Assembly: GCA_022508425.1 (NCBI GenBank)
Contig: JAFLVF010000007.1
Span: 1 to 38,990 of the forward strand
Source: Clostridiales bacterium
Lineage (GTDB): Bacteria > Bacillota > Clostridia > Christensenellales > Pumilibacteraceae
Reading direction: 5' to 3'
Length of the DNA stretch: 38,990 nt
The position numbers and the translations under genes were made by a program. Numbering within the stretch: position 1 is the stretch's first letter; every line of letters begins with the position of its first letter. A model generated the notes under the pieces. That model ran no database searches. It was not told the origin of the DNA and was given only the letters and a program-made list of their open reading frames with translations. Positions 32,584 through 38,990 of the stretch are shown in pieces.

Positions 32584-33288
32584 TTACATCGACTCCGATT
32601 TGCGATGGACGTTGAACTCGTCGGTTTGGTCGTTGTACACGGCGAGTATGATGTCGTCGAGATCGGATTCCGTCTGTATGTTCAGTCGGCCGAACAGCCA
32701 TTGCTTGTCCTTATTGATTTCGGACAGGCCGGAGCCCGACACAACGCCGTCGACGATCAGCGGATTGGACAGCGACGCGCGTTTTATCTTGCTCTCGTCG
32801 AGGTCTTCCATGACGAGCGGTTTTTGCGCGCCGACGGGGAGCACGGACAGCTCGCCGCTCGGCTCGAACACGGCGTATGCCACGTCAGCTATGTCGAAAA
32901 ACCCTTTTTCACGCAACATTGACAGCAGGTCGTTGACGTCGATTTTGACTTTCTTGAGCTGTTTGTAGTTTATCTTGCCGTCGTATATGAGAGTGACGGG
33001 TTTGCCTTTGATTATGCGTTTTAATACGGTGCTTTTTCTGCCTATCAGTGCGACGGCGATTGCGAGCGCAAAGAAAATGCTCATCGCGATCAAGAAGTAC
33101 CAAAACGGCGTTTCCACATTGATCGCCATTTCCGCCGCTATCGAGCCGAGCGAAATACCCACCGTGTAGTCTATAAACTCGAGCTGTGCAATCTGCTTCT
33201 TGCCGAGCAGTTTCGATATAACAAACAGATAGACAAACGCTATCGTCGAATTGATAAGCACCCAATATATTCCCGAAATACCAAACAT
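32584..33288 (-). CDS. DUF421 / YetF-like membrane protein
   Basis: 234 residues. Three membrane helices near the N-terminus (about 7-28, 45-58, 62-84) enclose the family motif SKLLGKKQIAQLEFIDYTVGISLGSIAAEMA. The soluble part follows with PVTLIYDGKINYKQLKKVKIDVNDLLSMLREKG-type sequence and AYAVFEPSGELSVLP. Relatives in Bacillus (YetF, YdfS) are linked to spore-membrane properties; the biochemical role is not settled. A short gap with no terminator lies on its 3' side. Confidence 0.88.
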   Translation of the reverse strand: MFGISGIYWVLINSTIAFVYLFVISKLLGKKQIAQLEFIDYTVGISLGSIAAEMAINVETPFWYFLIAMSIFFALAIAVALIGRKSTVLKRIIKGKPVTLIYDGKINYKQLKKVKIDVNDLLSMLREKGFFDIADVAYAVFEPSGELSVLPVGAQKPLVMEDLDESKIKRASLSNPLIVDGVVSGSGLSEINKDKQWLFGRLNIQTESDLDDIILAVYNDQTDEFNVHRKSESM

Positions 33289-33363
33289 AATGAATTCCTC
33301 TTTTGCGGCATTGCCTTTTGACTTTGGTATTTGCAGAATTGCGAAATTTATGCAACGGCGAAT

Positions 33364-33738
33364 TTACGTCTTTACGTCGCGCGCCGCGTGTTTGGATTTG
33401 AGAAGAGTGGCAAGCGCGGCAATGACGAGTCCGCTGTGTATCTCGTCCGAGCAGAACACCGACCCGACCAGCTCGGACAAGCGCTTTTCAAGACGCGGCG
33501 ATTGCGAAAGCGCGTACGAAATTTCGCGTATAACCGTTTTGGGCTTGAGCGAGCGGAGCTCGGCTATCGTACGGTATAGCTCGCACAAAGTATAATCGTG
33601 CGCGCCGTAGAGGACGACGGCGTCTATCAGGCGCGAAAAGCCCTTCAGATTAGCGTGAATGCCGCACTTGAGCACGAGGCGCTCGGCTTCGCGCCGCGCG
33701 GCAGGGTCGAGCGCGATGTTTGCTGTCGGAGTGTTCAT
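33364..33738 (-). CDS. Stand-alone Spo0A C-terminal-domain-like protein (no receiver)
   Basis: 124 residues from the ATG; a GTG two codons upstream is the alternative. The whole protein aligns by eye with the Spo0A DNA-binding domain: KCGIHANLKGFSRLIDAV matches GIPAHIKGYQYLREAI, and LYRTIAELRSLKPKTVIREISYAL matches LYPEVAEHFNTSPSKVERAIRHAI, covering the recognition helix. There is no phospho-receiver, so any activity would not depend on phosphorylation of this protein. It might compete with Spo0A for boxes or form mixed dimers. The promoter (TTGATT-17-TACAAT) ends only 6 bases before the ATG, implying a leaderless mRNA, and its spacer holds a consensus Spo0A box. Confidence 0.8.
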   Translation of the reverse strand: MNTPTANIALDPAARREAERLVLKCGIHANLKGFSRLIDAVVLYGAHDYTLCELYRTIAELRSLKPKTVIREISYALSQSPRLEKRLSELVGSVFCSDEIHSGLVIAALATLLKSKHAARDVKT

Positions 33739-33744
33739 GCCCAC

Positions 33745-33773
33745 ATTGTACCCCGAAATTCGACAATAATCAA
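33745..33773 (-). promoter_or_regulatory. Promoter with embedded Spo0A box, upstream of the Spo0A-C-like gene
   Basis: On the minus strand TTGATT (33768-33773), 17 bases, TACAAT (33745-33750). The spacer contains TGTCGAA (33759-33765), the consensus Spo0A box, in a position where binding would block RNA polymerase. Confidence 0.6.
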
Positions 33774-33825
33774 CACAAAACGTTCAAAACGTAACAGGGG
33801 AAACTGTGTCAAATTAGTTATAAAA

Positions 33826-33853
33826 CAAAAAGCAATCGCACATATGCGATTGC
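33826..33853 (-). terminator. radC terminator
   Basis: GCAATCGCA (33832-33840) and TGCGATTGC (33845-33853) around CATA; on the minus strand it is followed by TTTTTGTTTT. Confidence 0.85.
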
Positions 33854-33883
33854 CGAGTGTATTTGTTGCGACGGAGCGAAAAA

Positions 33884-34846
33884 TCAGAAATTCATGTCGT
33901 CCTTATCACGGTCGGTCCGAACGGCGTCGCTGTGGATTACGGCGTCCGCGAGCTCGGGCGAGCACGACGCGCCGATAATGGGCAGGAATATGTACTCGTT
34001 GTCCGCGCCCGACAGCGCCATGGAGTAGTAGCCGTAGTCGAGGAAGATCATGCAGTCGAGGAGGTTTATGTCCGTGTAGCTCAACGCGTCCTTGATGACG
34101 CGCATGCCGTCGACGGCTTTCCTGTCAGACAGAACGCCGTCGCGCTTGGCTACGATTATGCTCTTAGCTCCGTGCTTGGCCACGGAGCCGAGAATGGCGC
34201 GGACGTCGATTGACCCGGACTTTTTGACTGAGTGGCGCTCGACGGCGATTAGGCGGTAGCGCCTGTCGAGGAATGCAATGTACACACCGTCCTTTGCCCC
34301 GCCGACAAACACCGACGCAAAAAACTGCGCGGCGGCACGGGGAGATTGAAGTGCGATGTTAAACTTATGCGCGTGGATGGGTGCGGCGGCTATCAGCGGG
34401 AGCATTTCCGCCGCGGTTTTGGTCATCGAGCCGACGGCGAACAGTTCGTCCGACGAGGCGTGCAGCACGCCTGCGAGCGTACCGAATTTGTCGAGAAGCG
34501 CGTGCGAAATGGGGTTTGTGTCCTTGTACGGAATGAAGTACGACAGCAGCGTTTCCAAAACCTCTATGTCGGTGAAGCCTAAGAGATTGTCGTTGTGGAA
34601 AGCGGAGCGGCGCAGGCGCTCGCGGTGGCCGGTGTGGATGTTTTTGGGTTTAGACTGCGCGCGAGGTGAGGGGGAATAGCCGGTTTCGGGTGAAGCGGAA
34701 GCATCGCCGCCGCTTTCGAGAAAAGCGGAATACTCGTCAAACGCCTTTTGCCATTCCTCTTTGTTGCGCGCGCTCGTTATTTTGGAAAAATCGAAATCTT
34801 TGTCCGCCACAATTGCAGATTGATTTACGGATTGCGTTACGGTCAT
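33884..34846 (-). CDS. RadC-like protein with degenerate JAB/MPN domain
   Basis: 320 residues. A helix-hairpin-helix-like N-terminal part (GHRERLRRSAFHNDNLLGFTDIEVLETLLSYFIP, residues about 75-108) and the RadC-type JAB domain (YIAFLDRRYRLIAVERHSVKKSGSID) are recognisable. The metal motif of RadC, HNHPSG followed by S-x-x-D, should lie after AKHGAKSIIVA, but the sequence there is KRDGVLSDRKAVD: both histidines are gone, so isopeptidase-type zinc chemistry is not expected. Residues 1-70 are a low-complexity lead-in. The family's cellular role is unclear in general. It lies upstream of the Spo0A-C-like gene on the same strand, separated by a terminator. Confidence 0.82.
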   Translation of the reverse strand: MTVTQSVNQSAIVADKDFDFSKITSARNKEEWQKAFDEYSAFLESGGDASASPETGYSPSPRAQSKPKNIHTGHRERLRRSAFHNDNLLGFTDIEVLETLLSYFIPYKDTNPISHALLDKFGTLAGVLHASSDELFAVGSMTKTAAEMLPLIAAAPIHAHKFNIALQSPRAAAQFFASVFVGGAKDGVYIAFLDRRYRLIAVERHSVKKSGSIDVRAILGSVAKHGAKSIIVAKRDGVLSDRKAVDGMRVIKDALSYTDINLLDCMIFLDYGYYSMALSGADNEYIFLPIIGASCSPELADAVIHSDAVRTDRDKDDMNF

Positions 34847-34963
34847 TGCAAATCCGTTGTTGTTGTCGTAGCTATGACCGATAAAATTTTGCTACACTAT
34901 CCCGGATGATTATTTGAAAGTCGCGGTTACCTCGAGTCGTTGGTTAGAATCCGCGACAGGGCT

Positions 34964-34993
34964 ATTATAGCATGAGCGGGGCAGAGAAGACAA
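34964..34993 (-). promoter_or_regulatory. Probable radC promoter
   Basis: On the minus strand TTGTCT, 18 bases, TATAAT (34964-34969). The leader would be about 110 bases; nothing else gene-like was seen in it. Confidence 0.5.
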
Positions 34994-35039
34994 GCAAACG
35001 GCGAAAAATTACAGCAAAATAAAATGTCGCGCATAACGC

Positions 35040-35068
35040 TTGACAAAAAATCGGCGGCATGATAGAAT
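35040..35068 (+). promoter_or_regulatory. tRNA-Glu promoter
   Basis: TTGACA (35040-35045), 17 bases, TAGAAT (35063-35068), about 16 bases before the tRNA. Confidence 0.8.
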
Positions 35069-35084
35069 AGACAAGCTAAATCAC

Positions 35085-35159
35085 GGCCCCGTGGTCAAGC
35101 GGTCAAGACACCACCCTTTCACGGTGGAATCATGGGTTCGATTCCCGTCGGGGTCACCA
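35085..35159 (+). tRNA. tRNA-Glu (anticodon TTC)
   Basis: 75 bases including an encoded CCA. The acceptor stem GGCCCCG pairs with CGGGGTC (one G-T). The anticodon stem CCACC/GGTGG holds the loop CTTTCAC, anticodon TTC. The T arm has GGTTCGATTCC. It is the last ordinary core gene before the A+T-rich right end. Confidence 0.95.
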
Positions 35160-35164
35160 GCGCG

Positions 35165-35191
35165 GCGGACACCTATTGGTGTCCGCTTTTT
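35165..35191 (+). terminator. tRNA-Glu terminator
   Basis: GCGGACACC (35165-35173), TATT loop, GGTGTCCGC (35178-35186), TTTTT. Confidence 0.9.
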
Positions 35192-35345
35192 CGCGCCGGT
35201 GACCTTGCCGGGCAAAAGATGAACACGGCGGGTTCGCGCGAGCCTTGCTTGCAAGGCGACGCTTTGCCGAGGGGGCCTCCAGGGATATCGGCAAATTCCC
35301 GGCACGGCTTTGAGAAGTTCCTGCGAAAGGCCGTTTTTTTATTTT
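35192..35345 (+). other. G+C-rich stretch with three consecutive hairpins, last one terminator-like
   Basis: GCCTTGC/GCAAGGC (35242-35248, 35251-35257) is followed by TGCCGA/TCGGCA (35265-35270, 35288-35293) and by CGGCTTT / AAAGGCCG (35305-35333) running into seven T residues. No credible gene and no clear promoter is visible. It may be a structured RNA or the 3' boundary of a decayed region; it marks the switch from G+C-rich to A+T-rich DNA. Confidence 0.4.
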
Positions 35346-35449
35346 GCGGCGCACTTGTCAAGACAAACTGACGCCTAAATACCAAATTGATTTTGGGGAT
35401 TTGCTTTTTTGTATAATTCATGATATCATAGAAAAAAGGAGCTACTGCA

Positions 35450-35950
35450 ATGCAAATTAAAATTGCCATATCTGGTTATGATATGATTAAGCGTCATAGA
35501 AAAAAGGATGAAGAGATTTCTCCATTAGATATTTATAAAAGAGCTGTCGATTTTGCAACGGTCTTTGAATGGTGTGTAACGGGCGAAATGCTTTTTGTGC
35601 CTGCTTATGCAAATTTCGCATTATCTTTTGAACTGTGTTTGAAGGCTATAGCGAAAAATGAAACCAACATAATACAGTCAGGACACGACTTGTCAAAAAT
35701 CTTTTCAAAACTGAAAGAGACCACGCAAGATAATATTATTCGGAAATTCAATATTATCTTAAAACAATGTGTAAATACTGAATTTTCGACTGAGACATTT
35801 TATTCTAACTTAAAAAAGATTGCAACCACATTTTATGATTACAGGTATGAATATGAATGGGGAACGGGCAAAGGATTCATGATTAACGACTTATTTTTCC
35901 GTTGCTTTGGTGTCACTATCTTTGATTATGCAAAACAAACAATTAAATGA
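35450..35950 (+). CDS. HEPN-like domain protein
   Basis: 166 residues; AAGGAGCT lies 5 bases before the ATG. The helical protein contains NFALSFELCLKAIAKNE and SGHDLSKIFSKLKE, the paired-helix pattern of HEPN domains. The RNase-type motif R-x4-6-H of toxic HEPN proteins is not seen at its C-terminal site (DYRYEYEWG), so it may be a non-catalytic partner. It has its own terminator before the restriction-modification pair, hence a separate transcript. Base composition is A+T-rich like the genes that follow, suggesting they arrived together. Confidence 0.65.
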   Translation: MQIKIAISGYDMIKRHRKKDEEISPLDIYKRAVDFATVFEWCVTGEMLFVPAYANFALSFELCLKAIAKNETNIIQSGHDLSKIFSKLKETTQDNIIRKFNIILKQCVNTEFSTETFYSNLKKIATTFYDYRYEYEWGTGKGFMINDLFFRCFGVTIFDYAKQTIK

Positions 35951-35956
35951 TAAAAT

Positions 35957-35986
35957 ACAGCGGGATCAAACCGCCCGCTGTTTTTT
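35957..35986 (+). terminator. Terminator of the HEPN-like gene
   Basis: ACAGCGGG and CCCGCTGT (35957-35981) followed by TTTTTT. Confidence 0.85.
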
Positions 35987-36005
35987 ATCAAGACGAAATT
36001 CCAAC

Positions 36006-36034
36006 TTGCTTTTTGGGTGCGAATATGCTATAAT
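36006..36034 (+). promoter_or_regulatory. Promoter of the restriction-modification genes
   Basis: TTGCTT (36006-36011), 17 bases, TATAAT (36029-36034). It rules out a GTG start at 36017 for the methyltransferase. Confidence 0.7.
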
Positions 36035-36052
36035 ACTTTCATAGAGGCACAA

Positions 36053-37540
36053 GTGAAGCTAATTGATTACGCCGTAAGGTCAACAAAAGAATATTTAGAA
36101 GGTATGTCTAAAGCTCTTCGTAAGAAGATAGGACAGTTTTTTACAAGTAAAGAAACTGCTATTTTTATGGCGGAGTTGTTTGATATTCCGACTGACAAAT
36201 CCGAACTCTTTATCCTTGATGCAGGTGCTGGTTCGGGTATTCTTTCTATTGCACTTATCGAGAGATTGCAGAGCTACTCCACTATAAGAAAGATTAATTT
36301 GGTTTGCTATGAAAACGACCGTTCAATTATTGATTTATTGCAATCAAATTTGGCGTGGGTGCATGACAATTTAACGCTTGAATTGAATTATGAGATAAGA
36401 TTCGAAAACTATATCTTGAGCCAAGAAATGGACTTTAACTATAAATTAGGTACAAATCCTACACCTGCTAAATATGATTTAATTATTGGCAATCCGCCTT
36501 ACATGAAGTTGGCGAAAAACGCTCCCGAGTCAATGGCAATGGCAAGCATTTGTCGCGGCGCCCCCAATATGTACGCTTTATTTGCGGCAATGAGTGCTTT
36601 TAATTTGGAGCATTCAGGCGAAATGGTTTATATTATGCCGCGTTCTTGGACTTCTGGAGCGTACTTTTCACGGTTCCGTGAATACTTTTTCAGTCAATGT
36701 GTCTTGGAGCATATTCATCTGTTCATCAATAGAGACGATATATTTGAGAATGAGCAAGTATTGCAAGAAACAATAATTATAAAAGTCAGGAAAACAACTG
36801 TTTTACCTTCAGAGGTGACTATAACTACCACGCAGTCTTGCAATGATTTTTCAAATAGGACAATATTTATTGCCCCCTATGAAACTGTTGTAAGTGGTAC
36901 CGATTTTTATGTATATTTAGTCTGCAATGAAAGTGAATTGGCTACATTGGAGTTATTGAATAAATGGCGTGATACCCTCCCGAGCATTGGATTAAGAATG
37001 AAAACAGGATTGACTGTTGATTTCAGGAATCGAGAACGGTTGCGTAATGAATCCGATGAGCAAGTTGTTCCATTATTTTATCCGAGCCATATAAAAAATG
37101 GTAGAGTGCGTTTTCCGATTGGAAAAGAGAACGAATATATTGATATAAGTTGCAGCGGACTTTTACAACACAATGGTAATTATCTTTTCGTAAAGCGATT
37201 TACTTCAAAAGAAGAACATCGTCGTTTACAATGTGGTATATATCTGTGCAGGTTTTTATCCAACTATAATTACATTAGCACTCAAAATAAAATCAATTTC
37301 ATTGATGGGCTTAAAGGATTGTCTGAATGTGTGGTGTTTGGGTTATATGTACTGTTCAATTCAACACTATACGATGAATATTATAGAATCTTGAATGGGT
37401 CCACTCAAGTAAATTCTACAGAAATAAATAGCATGCCCGTACCGCCGTTAGAAATAATAGAAGAGATGGGCAAAAAATTGATTAAAATTAAAGATTTATC
37501 TGAACAAGTTTGTGATGATATTTTAAGGAGCTACCTATGA
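36053..37540 (+). CDS. Type II DNA adenine methyltransferase (BsuBI/PstI type)
   Basis: 495 residues from a GTG with AGAGG 5 bases upstream; an earlier GTG is inside the promoter. Motifs: KKIGQFFTSKETAIFMAELF at the N-terminus, the SAM motif LDAGAGSGILSIAL and the N6-adenine catalytic motif NPPY in LIIGNPPYMKLA. The later part is the target-recognition region. Enzymes of this group methylate the adenine of CTGCAG; the exact site here is inferred from the partner nuclease, not proven. It overlaps the nuclease gene by ATGA, so they are translated together. Confidence 0.9.
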   Translation: MKLIDYAVRSTKEYLEGMSKALRKKIGQFFTSKETAIFMAELFDIPTDKSELFILDAGAGSGILSIALIERLQSYSTIRKINLVCYENDRSIIDLLQSNLAWVHDNLTLELNYEIRFENYILSQEMDFNYKLGTNPTPAKYDLIIGNPPYMKLAKNAPESMAMASICRGAPNMYALFAAMSAFNLEHSGEMVYIMPRSWTSGAYFSRFREYFFSQCVLEHIHLFINRDDIFENEQVLQETIIIKVRKTTVLPSEVTITTTQSCNDFSNRTIFIAPYETVVSGTDFYVYLVCNESELATLELLNKWRDTLPSIGLRMKTGLTVDFRNRERLRNESDEQVVPLFYPSHIKNGRVRFPIGKENEYIDISCSGLLQHNGNYLFVKRFTSKEEHRRLQCGIYLCRFLSNYNYISTQNKINFIDGLKGLSECVVFGLYVLFNSTLYDEYYRILNGSTQVNSTEINSMPVPPLEIIEEMGKKLIKIKDLSEQVCDDILRSYL

Positions 37541-38454
37541 GCAAAATTGACGAAGCAAGGGAAATTCTTAAGGCACTCCAAGTCCCCTCCAAGCAATATG
37601 CTGATTTGTGTTGTTTAACTATTTTAGCTATGGCAAATATCAATGAACATGATACATGGAGCCATGCTACAAATCAATGGATTCGCATACACAATGTGAT
37701 TCTTTTTGCAAAAGAACAATATGGTAGAGAATATGCGGAAAATAGCAGGGAAACTTTCCGTAAGCAAGCCATGCACCACTTTAGAAATGCCGCATTTATT
37801 GAAGATAATGGAATGGCAACTAATAGCCCGAATTATCGCTATCGTTTGACTGATGAAATGGTTAATTTGCTGAAAAGCTATTCGTCAGATAAGTGGAATG
37901 AAAACAAGGCGCGGTTCTTGGCGAATCATGAAAATCTTATTAGTCTTTACACTTCCAAGAAGGATAAACAAAAAATGCCTGTGCAGATAAATGGAGAAAA
38001 ACTCTCTTTCTCTCCTGGCAAACACAACGAACTGCAAAAAGCTATTATTGAAGTGTTCGCTCCGCGTTTCGCACCTGATACGGAATGTTTATATGTTGGA
38101 GATACTACCGAAAAAGACCTTGTGAAAAATGAGGCGAAATTAAGCGAGTTGGGGTTTGCCATTACCTTGCACGACAAAATGCCTGATGTGGTTTTATATT
38201 CTCACGATAAAAATTGGATTTATTTTATCGAATCTGTAACATCTGTTGGCCCTATGGACCCCAAGCGCATAAAAGAAATAAGCGAAATGACGGCTAATGT
38301 AAAGGCTGGAAAGATTTATGTGACGGCGTTTTTAGATTTTAAGACATTCAAAAAGTTTTCAGATTCTCTTGCGTGGGATACGGAAGTATGGATTGCCTCA
38401 ATGCCTAATCATATGATTCATCTTAACGGCGATAGATTTATTGGACCGAGATAG
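37537..38454 (+). CDS. Type II restriction endonuclease, BsuBI/PstI family
   Basis: 305 residues. The C-terminal half carries the family core: CLYVGDTTEKDLV, KMPDVVLYSHDKNWIYFIESVTSVGPMDPKR (an acidic-x-ExV nuclease centre of the PD-(D/E)xK kind), AGKIYVTAFLDFKTFKKF, LAWDTEVWIASMPNHMIHLNGDRFIGP. The N-terminal half (about 1-140) is the helical DNA-recognition domain. BsuBI and PstI cut CTGCAG; that is a family-level expectation. It is co-transcribed with the methyltransferase and appears intact. A terminator follows about 60 bases later. Confidence 0.93.
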   Translation: MSKIDEAREILKALQVPSKQYADLCCLTILAMANINEHDTWSHATNQWIRIHNVILFAKEQYGREYAENSRETFRKQAMHHFRNAAFIEDNGMATNSPNYRYRLTDEMVNLLKSYSSDKWNENKARFLANHENLISLYTSKKDKQKMPVQINGEKLSFSPGKHNELQKAIIEVFAPRFAPDTECLYVGDTTEKDLVKNEAKLSELGFAITLHDKMPDVVLYSHDKNWIYFIESVTSVGPMDPKRIKEISEMTANVKAGKIYVTAFLDFKTFKKFSDSLAWDTEVWIASMPNHMIHLNGDRFIGPR

Positions 38455-38511
38455 AATCCCCTCAAAGGGTTAGACTTTCTTAGGTTTTGGCTCACCAAAC
38501 AAGTTAAAGGT

Positions 38512-38548
38512 GAACCCGTTTCCCTTTTAGGAGACGGGTTCGCTTTTA
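38512..38548 (+). terminator. Terminator of the restriction-modification operon
   Basis: GAACCCGT (38512-38519) and ACGGGTTC (38534-38541) followed by GCTTTTATT. Confidence 0.7.
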
Positions 38549-38572
38549 TTGTGTATTTCAGTTAACCAAGGA

Positions 38573-38757
38573 GAAAATGATGGTGCGCTAGATCAATTTA
38601 ACTATTTTGTAGGGGAAACGATTTTAGAGTGTCAACGTATAGAGCATGATATAAAGCTTATCTTTATGACCTGCAAGGCGAAGAAAATCCACGCATCCCG
38701 ATATTGAAAGTACAGCTTGCAGATACGGACAGTCTTTTTTTCCTAAAATTTAAGTAG
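38573..38757 (+). pseudogene. Frameshifted gene fragment
   Basis: The first frame reads ENDGALDQFNYFVGETILEC and QRIEHDIKLIF before drifting; the second frame, shifted by one base, continues YDLQGEENPRIPILKVQLAD and ends LFFLKFK-stop. The two pieces have protein-like sequence but no shared frame and no start codon in frame, although an AAGGAG is present upstream. Possibly joined relics of two genes. The family is not recognised. Confidence 0.45.
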
Positions 38758-38771
38758 CAAAAATTCGGATA

Positions 38772-38916
38772 TTAATTGCGTAGGTGCGCCTTCTCATGCA
38801 ATATTCGAATTGCCTCTGCACCGTTTTCCGCTTCGATTATGTCGTAATCGTCGGAAATCATATCCGAAAGCTACGCTCGATTGAGTTCGGAATCGTCGAC
38901 AAGTAAAATACTTCTC
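38772..38916 (-). pseudogene. Broken response-regulator receiver domain
   Basis: On the minus strand it reads SKRSILLVDDSELNRA, then an in-frame TAG, then LSDMISDDYDIIEAENGAEA and a stop. ILLVDDSELNR and EAENGAEA are the first beta strand with its acidic pair and the beta-2/alpha-2 part of a receiver domain. There is no start codon, an internal stop, and the phospho-acceptor half is missing, so it is a relic. Confidence 0.65.
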
Positions 38917-38990
38917 TTACTCGTCGTGTTCTCCGCGAAGTTTAGCTACGGTCTTTTTGAGTACGCTCATATCTATGGGTTTGGCTACGT
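38917..38990 (-). CDS. C-terminal end of a receiver-domain protein (runs off the window)
   Basis: The minus strand reads VAKPIDMSVLKKTVAKLRGE and ends HDE-stop. The KPI block is the conserved lysine-proline of the fifth beta strand of receiver domains, here at the very end of a protein, as in hybrid histidine kinases or single-domain regulators. The bulk lies outside the window. The broken receiver relic starts directly after its stop, so the original gene may have carried tandem receivers. Confidence 0.6.
   Translation of the reverse strand, partial: VAKPIDMSVLKKTVAKLRGEHDE

Noticed and set aside
33251-33595. Plus-strand frame across the start of the DUF421 gene
   Set aside because: It overlaps two recognisable minus-strand genes, has no ribosome binding site and no family-like sequence.
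36017-36052. Longer N-terminus of the DNA methyltransferase
   Set aside because: The earlier GTG lies inside the TTGCTT-17-TATAAT promoter; the GTG at 36053 has AGAGG at the right distance and gives the family's usual beginning.
1-38990. CRISPR arrays, insertion sequences and prophage genes
   Set aside because: No regularly spaced direct repeats, no transposase or integrase frames and no structural phage genes were seen.

Overview
The window looks like chromosomal DNA from a spore-forming lineage of Clostridia, probably an uncultured gut-type organism. The reasons are a full-length Spo0A, Spo0A-box-like sites in promoter regions, strong AGGAGG-type ribosome binding sites, many sigma-A promoters (TTGACA-17-TATAAT) and U-tailed hairpin terminators. 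No rRNA or other species-level marker is present, so nothing finer than class is claimed. Most of the window is moderate in G+C; the right end (about 35.4-38.5 kb) is visibly A+T-richer and reads as acquired DNA.

Layout. 1-1.5 kb: rpsL-rpsG-fusA (minus strand), with an unusual nested hairpin between rpsG and fusA. 1.5-7.1 kb: a lone AbiH-type defence gene, tyrA, a probable small RNA unit, a Sel1-repeat protein, a decayed gene fragment and a large Ala/Gln-rich coiled-coil protein. 7.3-10.1 kb: degV, spo0A, a short structured RNA with its own promoter, and a Nudix hydrolase. 10.1-15.6 kb: a same-strand run of small accessory genes (GrpB-like, methyltransferase, kinase-like, PfpI-like without its cysteine, three unknowns, an endonuclease/phosphatase-fold protein), then a 30-codon basic micro-ORF. 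16-18.6 kb: a ferritin-like protein, three parS sites and parB without an adjacent parA. 18.8-26.5 kb (plus strand): degenerate alpha/beta hydrolase, signal peptidase I, rsmG, mnmE, smpB, a membrane-anchored unknown, cytidine deaminase and a translationally coupled methyltransferase. 26.8-34.9 kb: comEC core, peptidase E, a DegT-type aminotransferase, tRNA-Thr, a starch-binding lipoprotein esterase, a YetF-like protein, a stand-alone Spo0A DNA-binding-domain protein and a RadC that has lost its metal motif. 35-39 kb: tRNA-Glu, a HEPN-like gene, a BsuBI/PstI-type restriction-modification pair, and broken gene fragments.

How parts connect. parB, parS, rsmG and mnmE together suggest an origin-proximal chromosome segment, although dnaA/rpmH are not here. 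The most notable regulatory theme is Spo0A. The window carries spo0A itself, a receiver-less Spo0A-C paralogue whose apparently leaderless promoter has a consensus Spo0A box in its spacer, and another consensus box in the degV leader. Several non-coding elements are not explained by ordinary genes: a 91-bp repeat present twice in inverted orientation, a 25-bp identical leader element shared by spo0A and tRNA-Thr, a 127-nt nested hairpin inside the str operon, and two promoter-plus-terminator units that look like small RNAs or attenuators. All functional names rest on reading motifs by eye; no database search was possible.
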